Source: G963665545 sp963665545 (GTDB taxonomy: Bacteria > Pseudomonadota > Gammaproteobacteria > Xanthomonadales > SZUA-36). From it: DNA of 64,000 nucleotides. The notes below the pieces were generated by a model that saw only the letters and a list, made by a program, of their open reading frames with translations, was not told where the DNA came from and ran no database searches. This document shows, piece by piece, positions 8,184 to 17,676 of this stretch. Both the position numbers and the translations under genes were made by a program. The stretch lies in contig CAXXKZ010000007.1 of assembly GCA_963665545.2 (NCBI GenBank), forward strand, positions 62,001-126,000, read 5' to 3'. The first letter of the stretch is position 1, and each line of letters starts with the position of its first letter.

Positions 8184-9782
8184 GTGGGCAGCGCAGGGGC
8201 GCAGGAATTGGAACTTGGAATCGTCGCCTCGGGACATCCCGAAACCTCCCGGGCGGCAACGGACATGCTGGAGCGCGGCGGCAACGCTTTCGATGCCGCG
8301 CTGGCGGCATTGTGCGCTGCCTGCGTGGCCGAACCATTGCTCGCCAGCCTGGGTGGAGGAGGCTTTATGTTGGTGCACCAGGGCCAATCCCGGGACCGAA
8401 TCCGCAATGGACCCCAACAGTGTCTGTATGACTTTTTCTGCCAGACGCCCGGCCGCCGTCGTGATGTGAGCGAGGTCGACTTTTTTCCAATCATCGCGGA
8501 CTTCGGCGCCGATCAGCAGGAGTTCCACATTGGCATGGGGTCGATGGCGGTACCAGGGGTGGTGGCCGGCCTGTTTGCCGTCCACGCGGATCTGTGCCGC
8601 CTGCCATTGCCGGAAATCATTCAGCCCGCGTGCCGGCTGGCGCGTGAAGGTGTGCAGATCAACCCGCGCCAAGCGTACCTTGCACAGGTATTGCGCGAGA
8701 TGTTACGCGCCAGCCCCGACGCCTCAGCGCTATATGGTTCGGGCCTGGACACAGAGGAATTCATCAGTGCAGGAGAGCGCCAGACCCATGCGCAGCAGGC
8801 CGACGCCCTGGAGGCCATTGTGGGCGAAGGGCCGGGGCTGTTTTATCGCGGCCAGTGGGCGGCCCAGATCGCGGCGGACTGCGCCGCTCGTGGCGGGCAA
8901 ATCGGACGCGAAGACCTGGCCGCCTATGCGGTGAGGCGGCGGGAGCCGGTCAGTTTTCGTTACCGGAATGCGCACTGTTCGATAAATGCCTTGCCGTCTC
9001 CTGGTGGTTGCCTGGTGGCCTTTGGGCTGGGCATGCTGACGCAGTGGCTCGATGGCGTCAGTGTTCCCTGGGGCGAGCCCGAACACCTGCTGGCGGTATT
9101 GCACAGCATGGATGCCGCCAACCAGGCGCGGCGGTCGCTGGATGATGATGGCAGGCTGAAATCCACCATCCTGGATCAATCCACACTGGATGAATGGCGT
9201 CATAGCCACCCGCACCATGCGCGGTTTTCCCGCGGTACGACGCATATCAGCGTGGCGGATGCGGCGGGCAACCTCGCCAGCCTGACGGTTTCAAATGGCG
9301 AAGGCTGTGCTTACATCGTGCCCGGCACCGGCATCATGATGAACAATATGCTGGGTGAGCAGGATCTCAATCCCGGCGGTTTCCACCGCTGGCAGCCCGA
9401 TAGCCGGCTGGCCTCGATGATGTCACCGGCCGTGGTGTTGCGCGAGGACGGCAGCGGGCTGTCACTGGGCACTGGTGGGTCGAACCGGATTCGCAGCGCC
9501 ATGCTGCAGGTGCTGATCAATCTGCTGGACTTTGGTGACACCCTGGAGCAGGCTGTGGCCCGGCCACGCATCCATCTGGAAGATCGCAAGCTCAGCCTGG
9601 AGGGCGGATTCGGAGCGGCCACCGTCGCTGCATTGCGACACGCCGTGGAGCACACCCATGTGTGGCGCGACCGAAATTTGTTTTTTGGCGGAGTAAACGC
9701 CGTTGAATTGAGTGCGACGGGGCAATTCAACGGCGCTTCAGACCCAAGGCGCGCGGGCAGCGTAATCGTTGCCCGTTCCTGA
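8184..9782 (+). CDS. Gamma-glutamyltransferase family protein
   Basis: This is an N-terminal-nucleophile hydrolase of the gamma-glutamyltranspeptidase family, which self-cleaves into two subunits and transfers or hydrolyses gamma-glutamyl groups of glutathione. ASGHPETSRAATDMLERGGNAFDAA and the glycine-rich GGGGFMLVH are in the large subunit. The autoprocessing Thr is the first T of TTHISVADAAGN (codon 9237-9239), followed by MMNNMLGEQDLNP. No signal peptide is evident. Start choice is uncertain: GTG 8184 avoids overlap with the divergent tsaD start at 8125; TTG 8208 has a better ribosome site; ATG 8109 would overlap tsaD. A sequence-unrelated cytosolic role cannot be excluded. Confidence 0.82.
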   Translation: MGSAGAQELELGIVASGHPETSRAATDMLERGGNAFDAALAALCAACVAEPLLASLGGGGFMLVHQGQSRDRIRNGPQQCLYDFFCQTPGRRRDVSEVDFFPIIADFGADQQEFHIGMGSMAVPGVVAGLFAVHADLCRLPLPEIIQPACRLAREGVQINPRQAYLAQVLREMLRASPDASALYGSGLDTEEFISAGERQTHAQQADALEAIVGEGPGLFYRGQWAAQIAADCAARGGQIGREDLAAYAVRRREPVSFRYRNAHCSINALPSPGGCLVAFGLGMLTQWLDGVSVPWGEPEHLLAVLHSMDAANQARRSLDDDGRLKSTILDQSTLDEWRHSHPHHARFSRGTTHISVADAAGNLASLTVSNGEGCAYIVPGTGIMMNNMLGEQDLNPGGFHRWQPDSRLASMMSPAVVLREDGSGLSLGTGGSNRIRSAMLQVLINLLDFGDTLEQAVARPRIHLEDRKLSLEGGFGAATVAALRHAVEHTHVWRDRNLFFGGVNAVELSATGQFNGASDPRRAGSVIVARS

Positions 9783-9805
9783 CCCATATTATTCATCGAA
9801 ATGCT

Positions 9806-9834
9806 TTGATGCCCAGTCCGATAAAGGCTAAAAT
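9806..9834 (+). promoter_or_regulatory. Sigma-70 promoter of rpsU
   Basis: A TTGATG -35 box (9806-9811), a 17-base spacer and a TAAAAT -10 box (9829-9834) stand 57 bp before the rpsU start codon. Spacing is ideal and position is right for the head of the rpsU-dnaG-rpoD block. Confidence 0.6.
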
Positions 9835-9891
9835 GGGCGGGTACGCCTGATACATGTCCGCTTCGCGGGCGCCGTACATTGAGAGATTTGT

Positions 9892-10107
9892 ATGCCAAGT
9901 GTGAAAATACGTGGAAATGAGCCGTTCGAGTACGCCCTGAGGCGATTCAAACGCTCCTGCGAGAAGGCCGGAATACTGGCAGAAACGCGTCGTCGTGAGT
10001 TTTATGAAAAGCCCACCCAGGAGCGCAAGCGCAAAGCTGCCGCTGCTGTGAAGCGCAATTTGCGCAGGTTGTCACGCGAAGTAGTGCGCCGGCAGCGAAT
10101 GTATTGA
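9892..10107 (+). CDS. rpsU: 30S ribosomal protein S21
   Basis: The 71-residue basic protein matches S21 throughout, from PSVKIRGNEPFEYALRRFKR through AGILAETRRREFYEKPT to RLSREVVRRQRMY. It is the standard head gene of the macromolecular-synthesis operon before dnaG and rpoD. A GAGAGA ribosome site precedes the ATG. Confidence 0.97.
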   Translation: MPSVKIRGNEPFEYALRRFKRSCEKAGILAETRRREFYEKPTQERKRKAAAAVKRNLRRLSREVVRRQRMY

Positions 10108-10172
10108 ACCAGAATCGGTGAGCCAGGACGGTACTGATATTTACGCTACTGATTTTGGAAGGCGATAGGGGG

Positions 10173-10189
10173 CCGGCGCCAGCCGGTTT
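10173..10189 (+). terminator. Possible attenuating hairpin between rpsU and yqeY
   Basis: CCGGC-GCCA-GCCGG followed by only three T residues lies in the 123-bp gap after rpsU. In E. coli a partial terminator sits between rpsU and dnaG to keep S21 in excess; this hairpin could play that part, but the T tract is short. Confidence 0.35.
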
Positions 10190-10230
10190 GATCTCCCAGA
10201 GACAGAATTTTCACATTGCGGGTAACACTC

Positions 10231-10686
10231 ATGACGCTTAAAGCCCGTATCCAGGACGACGTCAAAACTGCCATGCGATCGCGTGACCGGGAGCGCCTGG
10301 GCGCCTTGCGCCTGATTACCGCGGCGATCAAGCAGATCGAAGTTGATCAACGTACGGACGTGGATGATGCCGGAGTGCTGGCCGTGCTCGACAAAATGGT
10401 CAAGCAGCGGCGCGATTCCTTGAGTCAGTATGAGCAGGCCGGGCGCCAGGATCTGGCGGACGTAGAGCAGTTCGAGCTGGATATCATTACCGAATACCTG
10501 CCTGAACAACTGGGCGACTCTGAACTCACCACCCTGATTCAGTCCACCATCACCGAATTGCAGGCCGTCAGCCTGCGCGATATGGGTGCCGTGATGAACG
10601 CCTTGCGTGGCCAGGTCCAGGGCCGTGCGGATTTGAAAGCGGTTAGCCAGGCGGTCAAAGACCTGCTGACAGGGGCTGCCCAATGA
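10231..10686 (+). CDS. GatB/YqeY domain protein
   Basis: This 151-residue helical protein matches the YqeY family, related to the C-terminal tRNA-binding domain of GatB. It shows LKARIQDDVKTAMRSRD, ERLGALRLITAAIKQ and the closing repeat GAVMNALRGQVQGRADLKAVSQAVKDLL. The cellular role of stand-alone YqeY is unknown. ATG 10231 is the natural start; a TTG five codons upstream is also open. It lies between rpsU and dnaG, its usual place in many gammaproteobacteria. Confidence 0.9.
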   Translation: MTLKARIQDDVKTAMRSRDRERLGALRLITAAIKQIEVDQRTDVDDAGVLAVLDKMVKQRRDSLSQYEQAGRQDLADVEQFELDIITEYLPEQLGDSELTTLIQSTITELQAVSLRDMGAVMNALRGQVQGRADLKAVSQAVKDLLTGAAQ

Positions 10687-10727
10687 GCGCTCTCTTGGGC
10701 ACCACCAGCTGAGGCCCGGACGGCGCA

Positions 10728-12479
10728 GTGGGCGGATTGATACCTGATTCCTTTATTGAAGAGCTACTGGATCGCACGGATATCGTAGAGCTGATTGAGC
10801 GCCATGTGCAGCTCAAGCGCACGGGCCGTGAATTCCAGGCCTGCTGTCCGTTCCACGAAGAGAACACGCCGTCGTTCACGGTCAGCCCGCAAAAGCAGTT
10901 TTATCACTGTTTCGGTTGCGGCGCGCATGGCTCGGCGATTGGTTTTCTGATGAATTACGAGGGGCTTGAGTTTCTCGATGCCGTTGAGGAATTGGCCAAA
11001 TCCGCCGGGCTGCAAGTGCCTCGGGAGGCTTCACAGCAGCAACGCCCATCTTCGGGGCTGTACGAGCTGCTCACCGAAACCGCCAGTTGGTATCAAAAAT
11101 TGCTGCCTCAGAACGCCGCGGCAGTTGATTATCTCAAGAACCGGGGGTTGTCCGGAGAGATCGCCCAGGAATTTGGCGTTGGATTTGCGCCAACGGAGTG
11201 GGATGGGCTGATCCGCCACCTGGGAAGGGACGAAACTCGCCTCAAATTGCTGCAACGCGCCGGCATGCTGAGCCAGGGCAAGAGCGGCCAGTACGACAAG
11301 TTCAGAAATCGCATCATGTTTCCCATCCATGACCGGCGCGGCCGGACAATCGCCTTTGGCGGTCGGGCGCTGACTGATGATGGTCCGAAATACCTCAACA
11401 GCCCCGAGACCGAGCTGTTTCACAAGGGACGCGAATTGTACGGTCTCTACCTGGCCAGAAAGGGCCAGGGCAGGATGGATCGAATCCTCGTTGTGGAGGG
11501 CTATATGGACGTGATTGCTCTCGCCCAATACGGTATTCGCAATTGCGTGGCGACCCTAGGCACGGCCACCACCGGCGATCAGAGTGAGCTCCTGTTTCGC
11601 GCCGCGGATGAGGTGATTTACTGCTTTGACGGTGACCAGGCGGGCAGAAAAGCAGCCTGGCGAGCGCTTGAAGCTACGTTGCCGCGCTTGAGGGAAGGAC
11701 GCCAGGCGCGGTTCTTGTTTCTCCCGGATGGAGAGGACCCGGATAGCATGGTGCGTTCCGTTGGTCAGGAAGCATTCGAGGACATGTTGGAAACGGCGCA
11801 GCCCTTGTCGGCGTTTTTCTACGATCACTTCACCGCAATGGTCGACATGTCATCACTTGACGGGCGGGCCAGGCTGGTGGAATTGGCGCGCCAGCCACTC
11901 AATTCCATCCCGGATGGCGTGTTCAAGGACATGATGACAGATCGGCTTTCCGAATTGGCCCGTCACACCATAACGCCAACTTCCGCGCGCCGGCCCGGTG
12001 CCCGAAGCCGGGCCCGCCCCCGGCGCGAAAAAGACCCGCCGGCGAGCCAAAAAAGGACACCGATGCGTCTCGCCCTGGCGCACCTCGTGCACAACCCGTC
12101 GGTGGTGAAGCGCCTGGAACCGGACCCCGAATTGGAATCCTGCGACCTGCCCGGGATGGAAATCTGGCATGAAGTGGTTGAGTTCTGTACCGCCAGACCC
12201 CATATGACTACGGCTCAGCTACTGGAGCTGCTGCGTGATCATCCGGCCCATGCCCACCTGGAAACATTGGCAACCTGGCAACTCCCAGGCGATGCCAAAC
12301 AAAGGGCTCGTGAGTTCAGTGACGTAGTGACGGGGTTGGTATTGCAGTGGATGGAAAAGCAGATTTCGGCCGTGCCGAATATCATTGATCTGAACACTGA
12401 AGAACGGGCGCGACTGTTGTTCTTGCAACGCAAACGCCAACAACTCAGAGAGTCTCTTATGGGTGGGAGCAACGACTGA
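10728..12479 (+). CDS. dnaG: DNA primase
   Basis: DnaG makes the RNA primers for replication. The 583-residue protein has the N-terminal CHC2 zinc finger (CCPFHEENTPSF with FHCFGCGA-type ligands, here YHCFGCGA), a central RNA polymerase core with NRIMFPIHDRRG, and the TOPRIM motif LVVEGYMDVIAL followed by CFDGDQAGRKA. The C-terminal helicase-interaction domain is divergent, as expected. The start is GTG 10728 just before the conserved IPDSFIEELL. It follows the YqeY gene by 41 bp. Confidence 0.96.
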   Translation: MGGLIPDSFIEELLDRTDIVELIERHVQLKRTGREFQACCPFHEENTPSFTVSPQKQFYHCFGCGAHGSAIGFLMNYEGLEFLDAVEELAKSAGLQVPREASQQQRPSSGLYELLTETASWYQKLLPQNAAAVDYLKNRGLSGEIAQEFGVGFAPTEWDGLIRHLGRDETRLKLLQRAGMLSQGKSGQYDKFRNRIMFPIHDRRGRTIAFGGRALTDDGPKYLNSPETELFHKGRELYGLYLARKGQGRMDRILVVEGYMDVIALAQYGIRNCVATLGTATTGDQSELLFRAADEVIYCFDGDQAGRKAAWRALEATLPRLREGRQARFLFLPDGEDPDSMVRSVGQEAFEDMLETAQPLSAFFYDHFTAMVDMSSLDGRARLVELARQPLNSIPDGVFKDMMTDRLSELARHTITPTSARRPGARSRARPRREKDPPASQKRTPMRLALAHLVHNPSVVKRLEPDPELESCDLPGMEIWHEVVEFCTARPHMTTAQLLELLRDHPAHAHLETLATWQLPGDAKQRAREFSDVVTGLVLQWMEKQISAVPNIIDLNTEERARLLFLQRKRQQLRESLMGGSND

Positions 12480-12698
12480 ATGGAAGATTGCAGACCGGCG
12501 CAGTACTTAGATGTCGCCGACTTGGCGATCTTGAACTATAGTTAGCACACATTCAGCGGTGTTATGTGAACGCGGTAGCTAAAGGACTGCATTCAGCACG
12601 CGGTGATCTCGGGCATGGTCCCTGGCACCGTAACCCCCCTTGTTGAAATCACCGGGTTATCGATACCGGTTTAAAGGCAGTTTCCAGAAGATATTTAT
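12480..12698 (+). other. 219-bp leader between dnaG and rpoD
   Basis: No open reading frame or convincing sigma-70 or sigma-32 promoter is visible. A short inverted repeat, ACCGG at 12651-12655 and CCGGT at 12666-12670, lies about 30 bp before the rpoD start, and a TATAGT hexamer at 12538-12543 lacks a good -35 partner. The length suggests a separate rpoD promoter, but I cannot place it. Confidence 0.4.
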
Positions 12699-14558
12699 AT
12701 GAATCAAAGCCAACAATCGCAATTGAAAGATCTCATCACCAAGGGTAAGGAGCAGGGCTTTCTGACCTATGCGCAGGTGAACGACCATTTACCGGATGAT
12801 ATCGTTGATCCGGAACAGATCGAAGACATCGTTAACATGATCAACGATATGGGCATTTCGGTGCACGAAGTTGCCCCCGAAGCCGATTCACTGATCCTCA
12901 ACGACGCCGCCTCATCGGGTGATGACGACAGTGCTGCCGAAGAGGCCGCTGCAGCGCTCGCCGCCGTTGAAACCGAAATCGGCCGGACCACGGACCCCGT
13001 GCGCATGTATATGCGGGAAATGGGTACCGTCGAATTGCTGACGCGCGAAGGTGAAATCTCCATCGCCAAGCGAATCGAGGATGGTCTGCTGGCCGTCCAC
13101 GCGGCCTTGTCGAGGTTTCCCGGCACCTACGCCACCTTGTTGGTCGAATACGCCAATTACAAAGAAGGCAATCAGCGGCTGGCCGAGTTGATGATCGATT
13201 TCATCGACCCGGTAGAACTGGCCAAGCAGGAAATTCCCAGCCCGCCCAAACCTGCCAAGGTCAAAGCGGCCGAAGCCAAGAAGGCCGGCACTGTGGTGGA
13301 GGAAGAGGAAGAGGAAGAGGAAGAGGAAGATCTCGGACCTACGGGACCGGATCCTGAAGAGGTCACGGAGAAATTCGAGAAATTGGCCAAACTCTTCAAG
13401 AAATTCGTCGCCGCGCACGACAAGAAGGGGCCGGGCCACAAGAGTGGTCACAGGATTCGCGAGGACATGGCTTACATCTTCCTGCGCATCAAGTATCCGG
13501 CGCGCATGGTAGACCACCTGGTCGACCGTTTGCGCTTCACCATTTCCCGAACTCGAGACCTCGAGCGCCTGATCCTGCAGATGGCCGTGGTGCAGGCGAA
13601 AATGCCCAAATCGGTATTCATCAAGAGCTTCTTCGAAAATGAGGCAAATCTGGACTGGCTCCAGCCTGTTCTGGAGGGCAAGCAGAAGTGGGTTTCTGCG
13701 CTGAAGGAATACGCGCCTGAAATCCGCTCTATCCAGCAGAAATTGGGGCGAATGGAGGCTGAATCACGTCTCACCATCGCCGAACTCAAGGACATCAACC
13801 GCTCGATGTCAGTTGGCGAAGCCAAGGCCAGGCGAGCAAAAAAGGAAATGGTCGAGGCTAACCTGCGCCTGGTGATTTCGATCGCCAAGAAATACACCAA
13901 TCGTGGGCTGCAATTCCTGGATTTGATCCAGGAAGGAAATATTGGACTGATGAAGGCGGTCGACAAATTCGAGTATCGCCGGGGTTACAAGTTTTCCACC
14001 TACGCCACCTGGTGGATCAGGCAGGCCATAACGCGCTCGATCGCCGACCAGGCCCGCACCATTCGAATCCCTGTTCACATGATCGAAACCATCAACAAGC
14101 TGAACCGCATTTCCCGCCAGATGCTGCAGGAAATGGGTCGCGAGCCGACGCCCGAGGAGCTCTCCGAACGCATGGAGATGCCCGAAGACAAGGTGCGTAA
14201 GGTGCTCAAGATCGCCAAAGAGCCGATCTCGATGGAAACGCCCATCGGTGATGACGAAGATTCACACCTGGGCGACTTCATCGAAGATGCCAACATCGCA
14301 TCTCCGGTCGACTCGGCCACCGGTTCGGGCCTGACCGGCACTGTACAGGGCGTGCTTTCCGGTCTGACCCCACGTGAAGCCAAGGTGCTGCGCATGCGTT
14401 TCGGCATCGACATGAACACCGACCACACCCTCGAGGAAGTGGGCAAACAGTTCGATGTCACCCGCGAGCGCATCCGCCAGATCGAAGCCAAGGCGCTGCG
14501 CAAACTGCGACATCCGACCCGCTCGGAACAACTTCGGAGCTTTCTCGATCTGGACTAA
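12699..14558 (+). CDS. rpoD: RNA polymerase primary sigma factor RpoD (sigma-70)
   Basis: The 619-residue protein has region 1.1 (residues 1-80), region 1.2 with DPVRMYMREMG, the long non-conserved region, and regions 2-4. Region 2.3-2.4 is seen in YKFSTYATWWIRQAITRSIA, region 3 in IRIPVHMIETINKL, and the region 4.2 helix-turn-helix in FDVTRERIRQIEAKALRKL. An acidic run of ten Glu residues encoded by GAG/GAA repeats (13299-13328) lies in the non-conserved region. It closes the rpsU-dnaG-rpoD block. Confidence 0.97.
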   Translation: MNQSQQSQLKDLITKGKEQGFLTYAQVNDHLPDDIVDPEQIEDIVNMINDMGISVHEVAPEADSLILNDAASSGDDDSAAEEAAAALAAVETEIGRTTDPVRMYMREMGTVELLTREGEISIAKRIEDGLLAVHAALSRFPGTYATLLVEYANYKEGNQRLAELMIDFIDPVELAKQEIPSPPKPAKVKAAEAKKAGTVVEEEEEEEEEEDLGPTGPDPEEVTEKFEKLAKLFKKFVAAHDKKGPGHKSGHRIREDMAYIFLRIKYPARMVDHLVDRLRFTISRTRDLERLILQMAVVQAKMPKSVFIKSFFENEANLDWLQPVLEGKQKWVSALKEYAPEIRSIQQKLGRMEAESRLTIAELKDINRSMSVGEAKARRAKKEMVEANLRLVISIAKKYTNRGLQFLDLIQEGNIGLMKAVDKFEYRRGYKFSTYATWWIRQAITRSIADQARTIRIPVHMIETINKLNRISRQMLQEMGREPTPEELSERMEMPEDKVRKVLKIAKEPISMETPIGDDEDSHLGDFIEDANIASPVDSATGSGLTGTVQGVLSGLTPREAKVLRMRFGIDMNTDHTLEEVGKQFDVTRERIRQIEAKALRKLRHPTRSEQLRSFLDLD

Positions 14559-14603
14559 CGAATCCGCGAATGAGAGTAACGCAATATTAAGACGACCGAA
14601 TAG

Positions 14604-14623
14604 AACCGCAGGTTGTTGCGGTT
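14604..14623 (+). terminator. Hairpin after rpoD, weak terminator
   Basis: A 7-bp stem AACCGCA/TGCGGTT with a six-base loop lies 46 bp after the rpoD stop. It lacks a T tract, so it may be a 3' stabilising stem or Rho-linked rather than an intrinsic terminator. Confidence 0.35.
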
Positions 14624-14669
14624 TCCAAATTGATCAATACACGTACATTCGTATTCACGTGAGGCTCAC

Positions 14670-15854
14670 ATGACTGAACTGATTTACGCATGGCTCTCGC
14701 ATTCCTGGTCCGGATTTCTGGTGGCTGCCTTCGCGGCGCTCGTGTTTTGGCTGCTCGTTCGTTTGCTGCGTTGGTTTGGATGGGGCTGGGCGCGGTGGAT
14801 CGGCTATGGCGGGTATGCCATCGCCGGCCTCATGACACTGGCCGCGATCTACGGGACATACCGGATCGAGTCGCTCGAGGGCAAGTACCAACCGCCGGGC
14901 CGGATGGTCGAGGTGAATGGCCTGGACATGCACATCCTGGCAGAAGGTGAGAACCGCGGGAATCCAACTGTGGTCTGGGTGCCGGGCGGTCATGGCGGTG
15001 GCTTGGGGATGCACAACTTTCACAAAGTCTTCCGGCAGGAGACACGATCTATCCTGTTCGATCGACCCGGATCGGGGTGGAGCGAGGTTTCGTATCCTCG
15101 ACGAACCGCGACCGAAGTTGAGGAATTGAATCTACTCCTGGGTAAGGCCGGCGAATCCGGACCATATGTTTTCGTCGGCCATTCCTACGGCGGCCTGTTC
15201 GCGGCCAATTATGCGCGGCGCTATCCCGACGAAGTGGCCGCAATCGTGCTGCTGGATCCGACGCACCCCGAGTTCTTCTTTTACGCGCCGCGGGAAAACT
15301 TTGCATCCCTGACCCTGGGTGGAATTCTTGGCGCCATTGCCAAACTGTTTGGTGTGCAACAATCCCTGGAGGACATTGCCGATCAGAGCGAACAGGGAAA
15401 ACGGCTGGTCGAGCACTACAAGCGCGAGCTCGGTGATGTCCTGGATATCTACAACGCATCCGAAGCCGGCCCGCGTTCCACTTTGGCGATGGCATCAATC
15501 CTGTCTGAGATGAGTTTCAAGCAAGCGGCCGGAAATTCATTTAAATACATCGTCTACGACGGCGAGCTTGGTGACAAGCCGGTGTACCTGGTCACGCCCG
15601 GCGATGCCAATGAGTCGTTCCCGAAGGACCCGCAAAAGCGCAAGGAAGCGGGTGATCAGTTATGGGGCATCGAAGGCAAGGATCTCGATAGGCTGGAGAG
15701 CATGTTCAATCGGACGCGAGAACGCTATCTTGCGATTTCCACGCGCTCCCAGCACATCATCACGCCCAACGGCACGGGGCACAACTTCCCTTACGAACGG
15801 CCGGATGTGGTCGTCAATACGGTCAGGAAGCCCATCGGAAACCACGAGAGATAG
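14670..15854 (+). CDS. Membrane-anchored alpha/beta hydrolase
   Basis: Two hydrophobic segments (about residues 15-32 and 45-65) precede an alpha/beta hydrolase domain that should lie outside the cytoplasm. The domain has VVWVPGGHGGG (oxyanion region), LFDRPGSGWS, the nucleophile elbow GHSYGG and a late His in PNGTGHNFPYE that could complete the triad. The substrate is unknown. The gene stands alone between rpoD and the tRNA; the ATG at 14670 follows a modest GAGGC ribosome site. Confidence 0.78.
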   Translation: MTELIYAWLSHSWSGFLVAAFAALVFWLLVRLLRWFGWGWARWIGYGGYAIAGLMTLAAIYGTYRIESLEGKYQPPGRMVEVNGLDMHILAEGENRGNPTVVWVPGGHGGGLGMHNFHKVFRQETRSILFDRPGSGWSEVSYPRRTATEVEELNLLLGKAGESGPYVFVGHSYGGLFAANYARRYPDEVAAIVLLDPTHPEFFFYAPRENFASLTLGGILGAIAKLFGVQQSLEDIADQSEQGKRLVEHYKRELGDVLDIYNASEAGPRSTLAMASILSEMSFKQAAGNSFKYIVYDGELGDKPVYLVTPGDANESFPKDPQKRKEAGDQLWGIEGKDLDRLESMFNRTRERYLAISTRSQHIITPNGTGHNFPYERPDVVVNTVRKPIGNHER

Positions 15855-16047
15855 GCCGCCCGATTTCGACCCCTGCAGCTTCGAGCATCTCAACTTTCAA
15901 AATTGATTGCGATGATTACGCAAATGTGCACTTTTGATTCCGTCTTCGGATAAAATGCATTTAAAGAATTGCACCGGTGGTCAAAAGAGTGAGCGTAACG
16001 CCGCAATGGCGGAAAAGATCAAGTCAAAGCGTTATTGAGGATTTCAA

Positions 16048-16124
16048 GGGCCCTTAGCTCAGCTGGTTAGAGCAGTCGACTCATAATCGATTGGTCGAAG
16101 GTTCAAGTCCTTCAGGGCCCACCA
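16048..16124 (+). tRNA. tRNA with CAU anticodon, probably tRNA-Ile2 (lysidine-modified)
   Basis: A complete 77-base cloverleaf with an encoded CCA is seen: acceptor GGGCCCT pairing with AGGGCCC, D-loop AGCTCAGCTGGTTAGAGC, anticodon loop CTCATAA and T-loop GGTTCAAGTCC. The anticodon is CAU. The anticodon stem and variable region (GACTCATAATCG, TTGGTCG) match E. coli ileX-type tRNA-Ile2 better than elongator tRNA-Met, so the C34 is expected to be changed to lysidine by TilS. The integrase gene just downstream points to this 3' end as the attachment site. Confidence 0.85.
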
Positions 16125-16131
16125 TATAAAA

Positions 16132-16164
16132 CCCTGAATATTAAATAAAATATTCTGGATTTTT
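16132..16164 (+). terminator. Intrinsic terminator after the tRNA
   Basis: CCCTGAATATT and AATATTCTGG form a stem of seven pairs plus two beyond a mismatch, with loop AAATAA, followed by TTTTT at 16160-16164. Confidence 0.55.
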
Positions 16165-16192
16165 CATTTGAACCCTCGATTAGCTCGAATAG

Positions 16193-16271
16193 TGCACCCA
16201 CTAGTGTTACTATCATGTTATCGCATGAAATCTCAGGTTGAATCAGCACAATGCACCCCGAGAGTGACACT
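16193..16271 (+). repeat. Paired repeats upstream of the integrase, possible arm sites
   Basis: Two imperfect copies of a 19-20 base motif, TGCACCCACTAGTGTTACT at 16193-16211 and TGCACCCCGAGAGTGACACT at 16252-16271, with a third GGTGCACT core just after. Position between tRNA and integrase start suits integrase arm-type or excisionase binding sites. This is inference from position and repetition. Confidence 0.4.
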
Positions 16272-16298
16272 AAAAGGTGCACTAAAGGCAATGAGGGC

Positions 16299-17561
16299 AT
16301 GTCACGACTGGCAAATTTGACCAACGACAAGGCAGTCAAAGCTTTGAAGTGGAGCGATGGGGATCCGATCCAGTTTCCCGTCAAAGATAAACATCACCCG
16401 GGTTTCTACATCCGCGTTTCAAGAGGCGGCACCAAAACTTGGTTCTACCAATACAAAATGCGGGGCAAGCTGAGGCGCCTCTGGTTTGGTCGGTATCCTA
16501 AGGTCACCTGCGCTGATGCTTTCTATAAATACGATCAGGCTAGCAAACAGGTCGGGAGTGGAATTGATCCTGTTGGATTAAAGCAAGCCGAAATTGAATT
16601 TGAGAGGTTACACGCAGCACGTGAAGCGTTTACCTTATCTTGCTTGTTCCACGATCATTATTTTCCACGATACGCCAAGCCTAATAAACGTACATGGCGA
16701 AACGATCTTGTTTACTTCAAGACCAAAATCGAGCCCGTCTTGGGCGCTATCCCGTCGGATAAAGTAACCCCGGATGATATAGAACGTCTCATCAGGCCGA
16801 TGGAGGATCAAGGGTTCAACACAGCTCGCCTGACACTCGCTGTTATCCGAAAAATGTATAACTGGGCGGTCCTGCCCTCATCGGCCGAGACGCCAGGTGA
16901 TGGACCGCTTCTAACGATTGTCAATCCGTGCCGTCTCTACAAGATGGACAAAAAAAATGCGCCGGAGCCGGTCACTCGATTCTTGAACAATGGCGAAATC
17001 CGAGCGATCTGGAATCAGTTGGGGGACTCGAACGCTGACCGGATTCTCCAACTGCAACTCTTGACCGGATGCCGTGTTTCCGAGGTGGCAGGCATGATGG
17101 AGTCGGAATTGGATCGAGAAGCCAGAGAGTGGAATCTCCCGGCCAGGCGAAACAAGACAAACAGGCCTCTCAATATCCCGCTGACCGAGCGCATGTTGGA
17201 TTTGATCGGTACGCCTGCTGAGGGCCACATATTCGTAGCCTCGTCGAAATTAGGGCACACGACGGTTAGCGGCGTTTTCCAGTCATTACAGCGACATTGC
17301 GGAGAGTTGGGAATCAACAATGTTGGTACTCACACAATGCGCCGGACTTTCATTACGAACATGGCCCGGCTTGGGGTGTCCGTTAAAATCCGAAACAGGC
17401 TGACGAACCACAAGGATCAAACGATCGACGCGCTTTATAACCAGCATGATTATCTGAATGAGCGACAGTCGGCGCTAAAACGCTGGGATCGAAAATTGCA
17501 CGGCATCATTCAGGGAGGAGCCTCGAGCGCCAGAGTTGTCTCTCTTGAAGCAAGAAAATGA
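16299..17561 (+). CDS. int: Tyrosine-type integrase, P4 family (DUF4102)
   Basis: The 420-residue recombinase has the N-terminal arm-binding domain of P4-like integrases (GFYIRVSRGGTKTWFYQY, LRRLWFGRYP), a SAM-like core-binding domain (residues about 120-200), and a catalytic domain with Arg in LLTGCRVSEVAGM, HTMRR with the second Arg, and the Tyr in DALYNQHDY. It integrates DNA at tRNA 3' ends, here the CAU tRNA 175 bp upstream. ATG 16299 with an AAAGG ribosome site is preferred to ATG 16251, which lies inside a repeat. Confidence 0.93.
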   Translation: MSRLANLTNDKAVKALKWSDGDPIQFPVKDKHHPGFYIRVSRGGTKTWFYQYKMRGKLRRLWFGRYPKVTCADAFYKYDQASKQVGSGIDPVGLKQAEIEFERLHAAREAFTLSCLFHDHYFPRYAKPNKRTWRNDLVYFKTKIEPVLGAIPSDKVTPDDIERLIRPMEDQGFNTARLTLAVIRKMYNWAVLPSSAETPGDGPLLTIVNPCRLYKMDKKNAPEPVTRFLNNGEIRAIWNQLGDSNADRILQLQLLTGCRVSEVAGMMESELDREAREWNLPARRNKTNRPLNIPLTERMLDLIGTPAEGHIFVASSKLGHTTVSGVFQSLQRHCGELGINNVGTHTMRRTFITNMARLGVSVKIRNRLTNHKDQTIDALYNQHDYLNERQSALKRWDRKLHGIIQGGASSARVVSLEARK

Positions 17562-17676
17562 ACCTTGGCCCCAAAAAGTGTGTGCAATGAATGAGGTCAC
17601 TGAGATTTAAAATCAAGACAATGCTGAACTCGTAGGCCAAGAATTAGACGATCTGATTTGCAATATCAGAAAGGAA

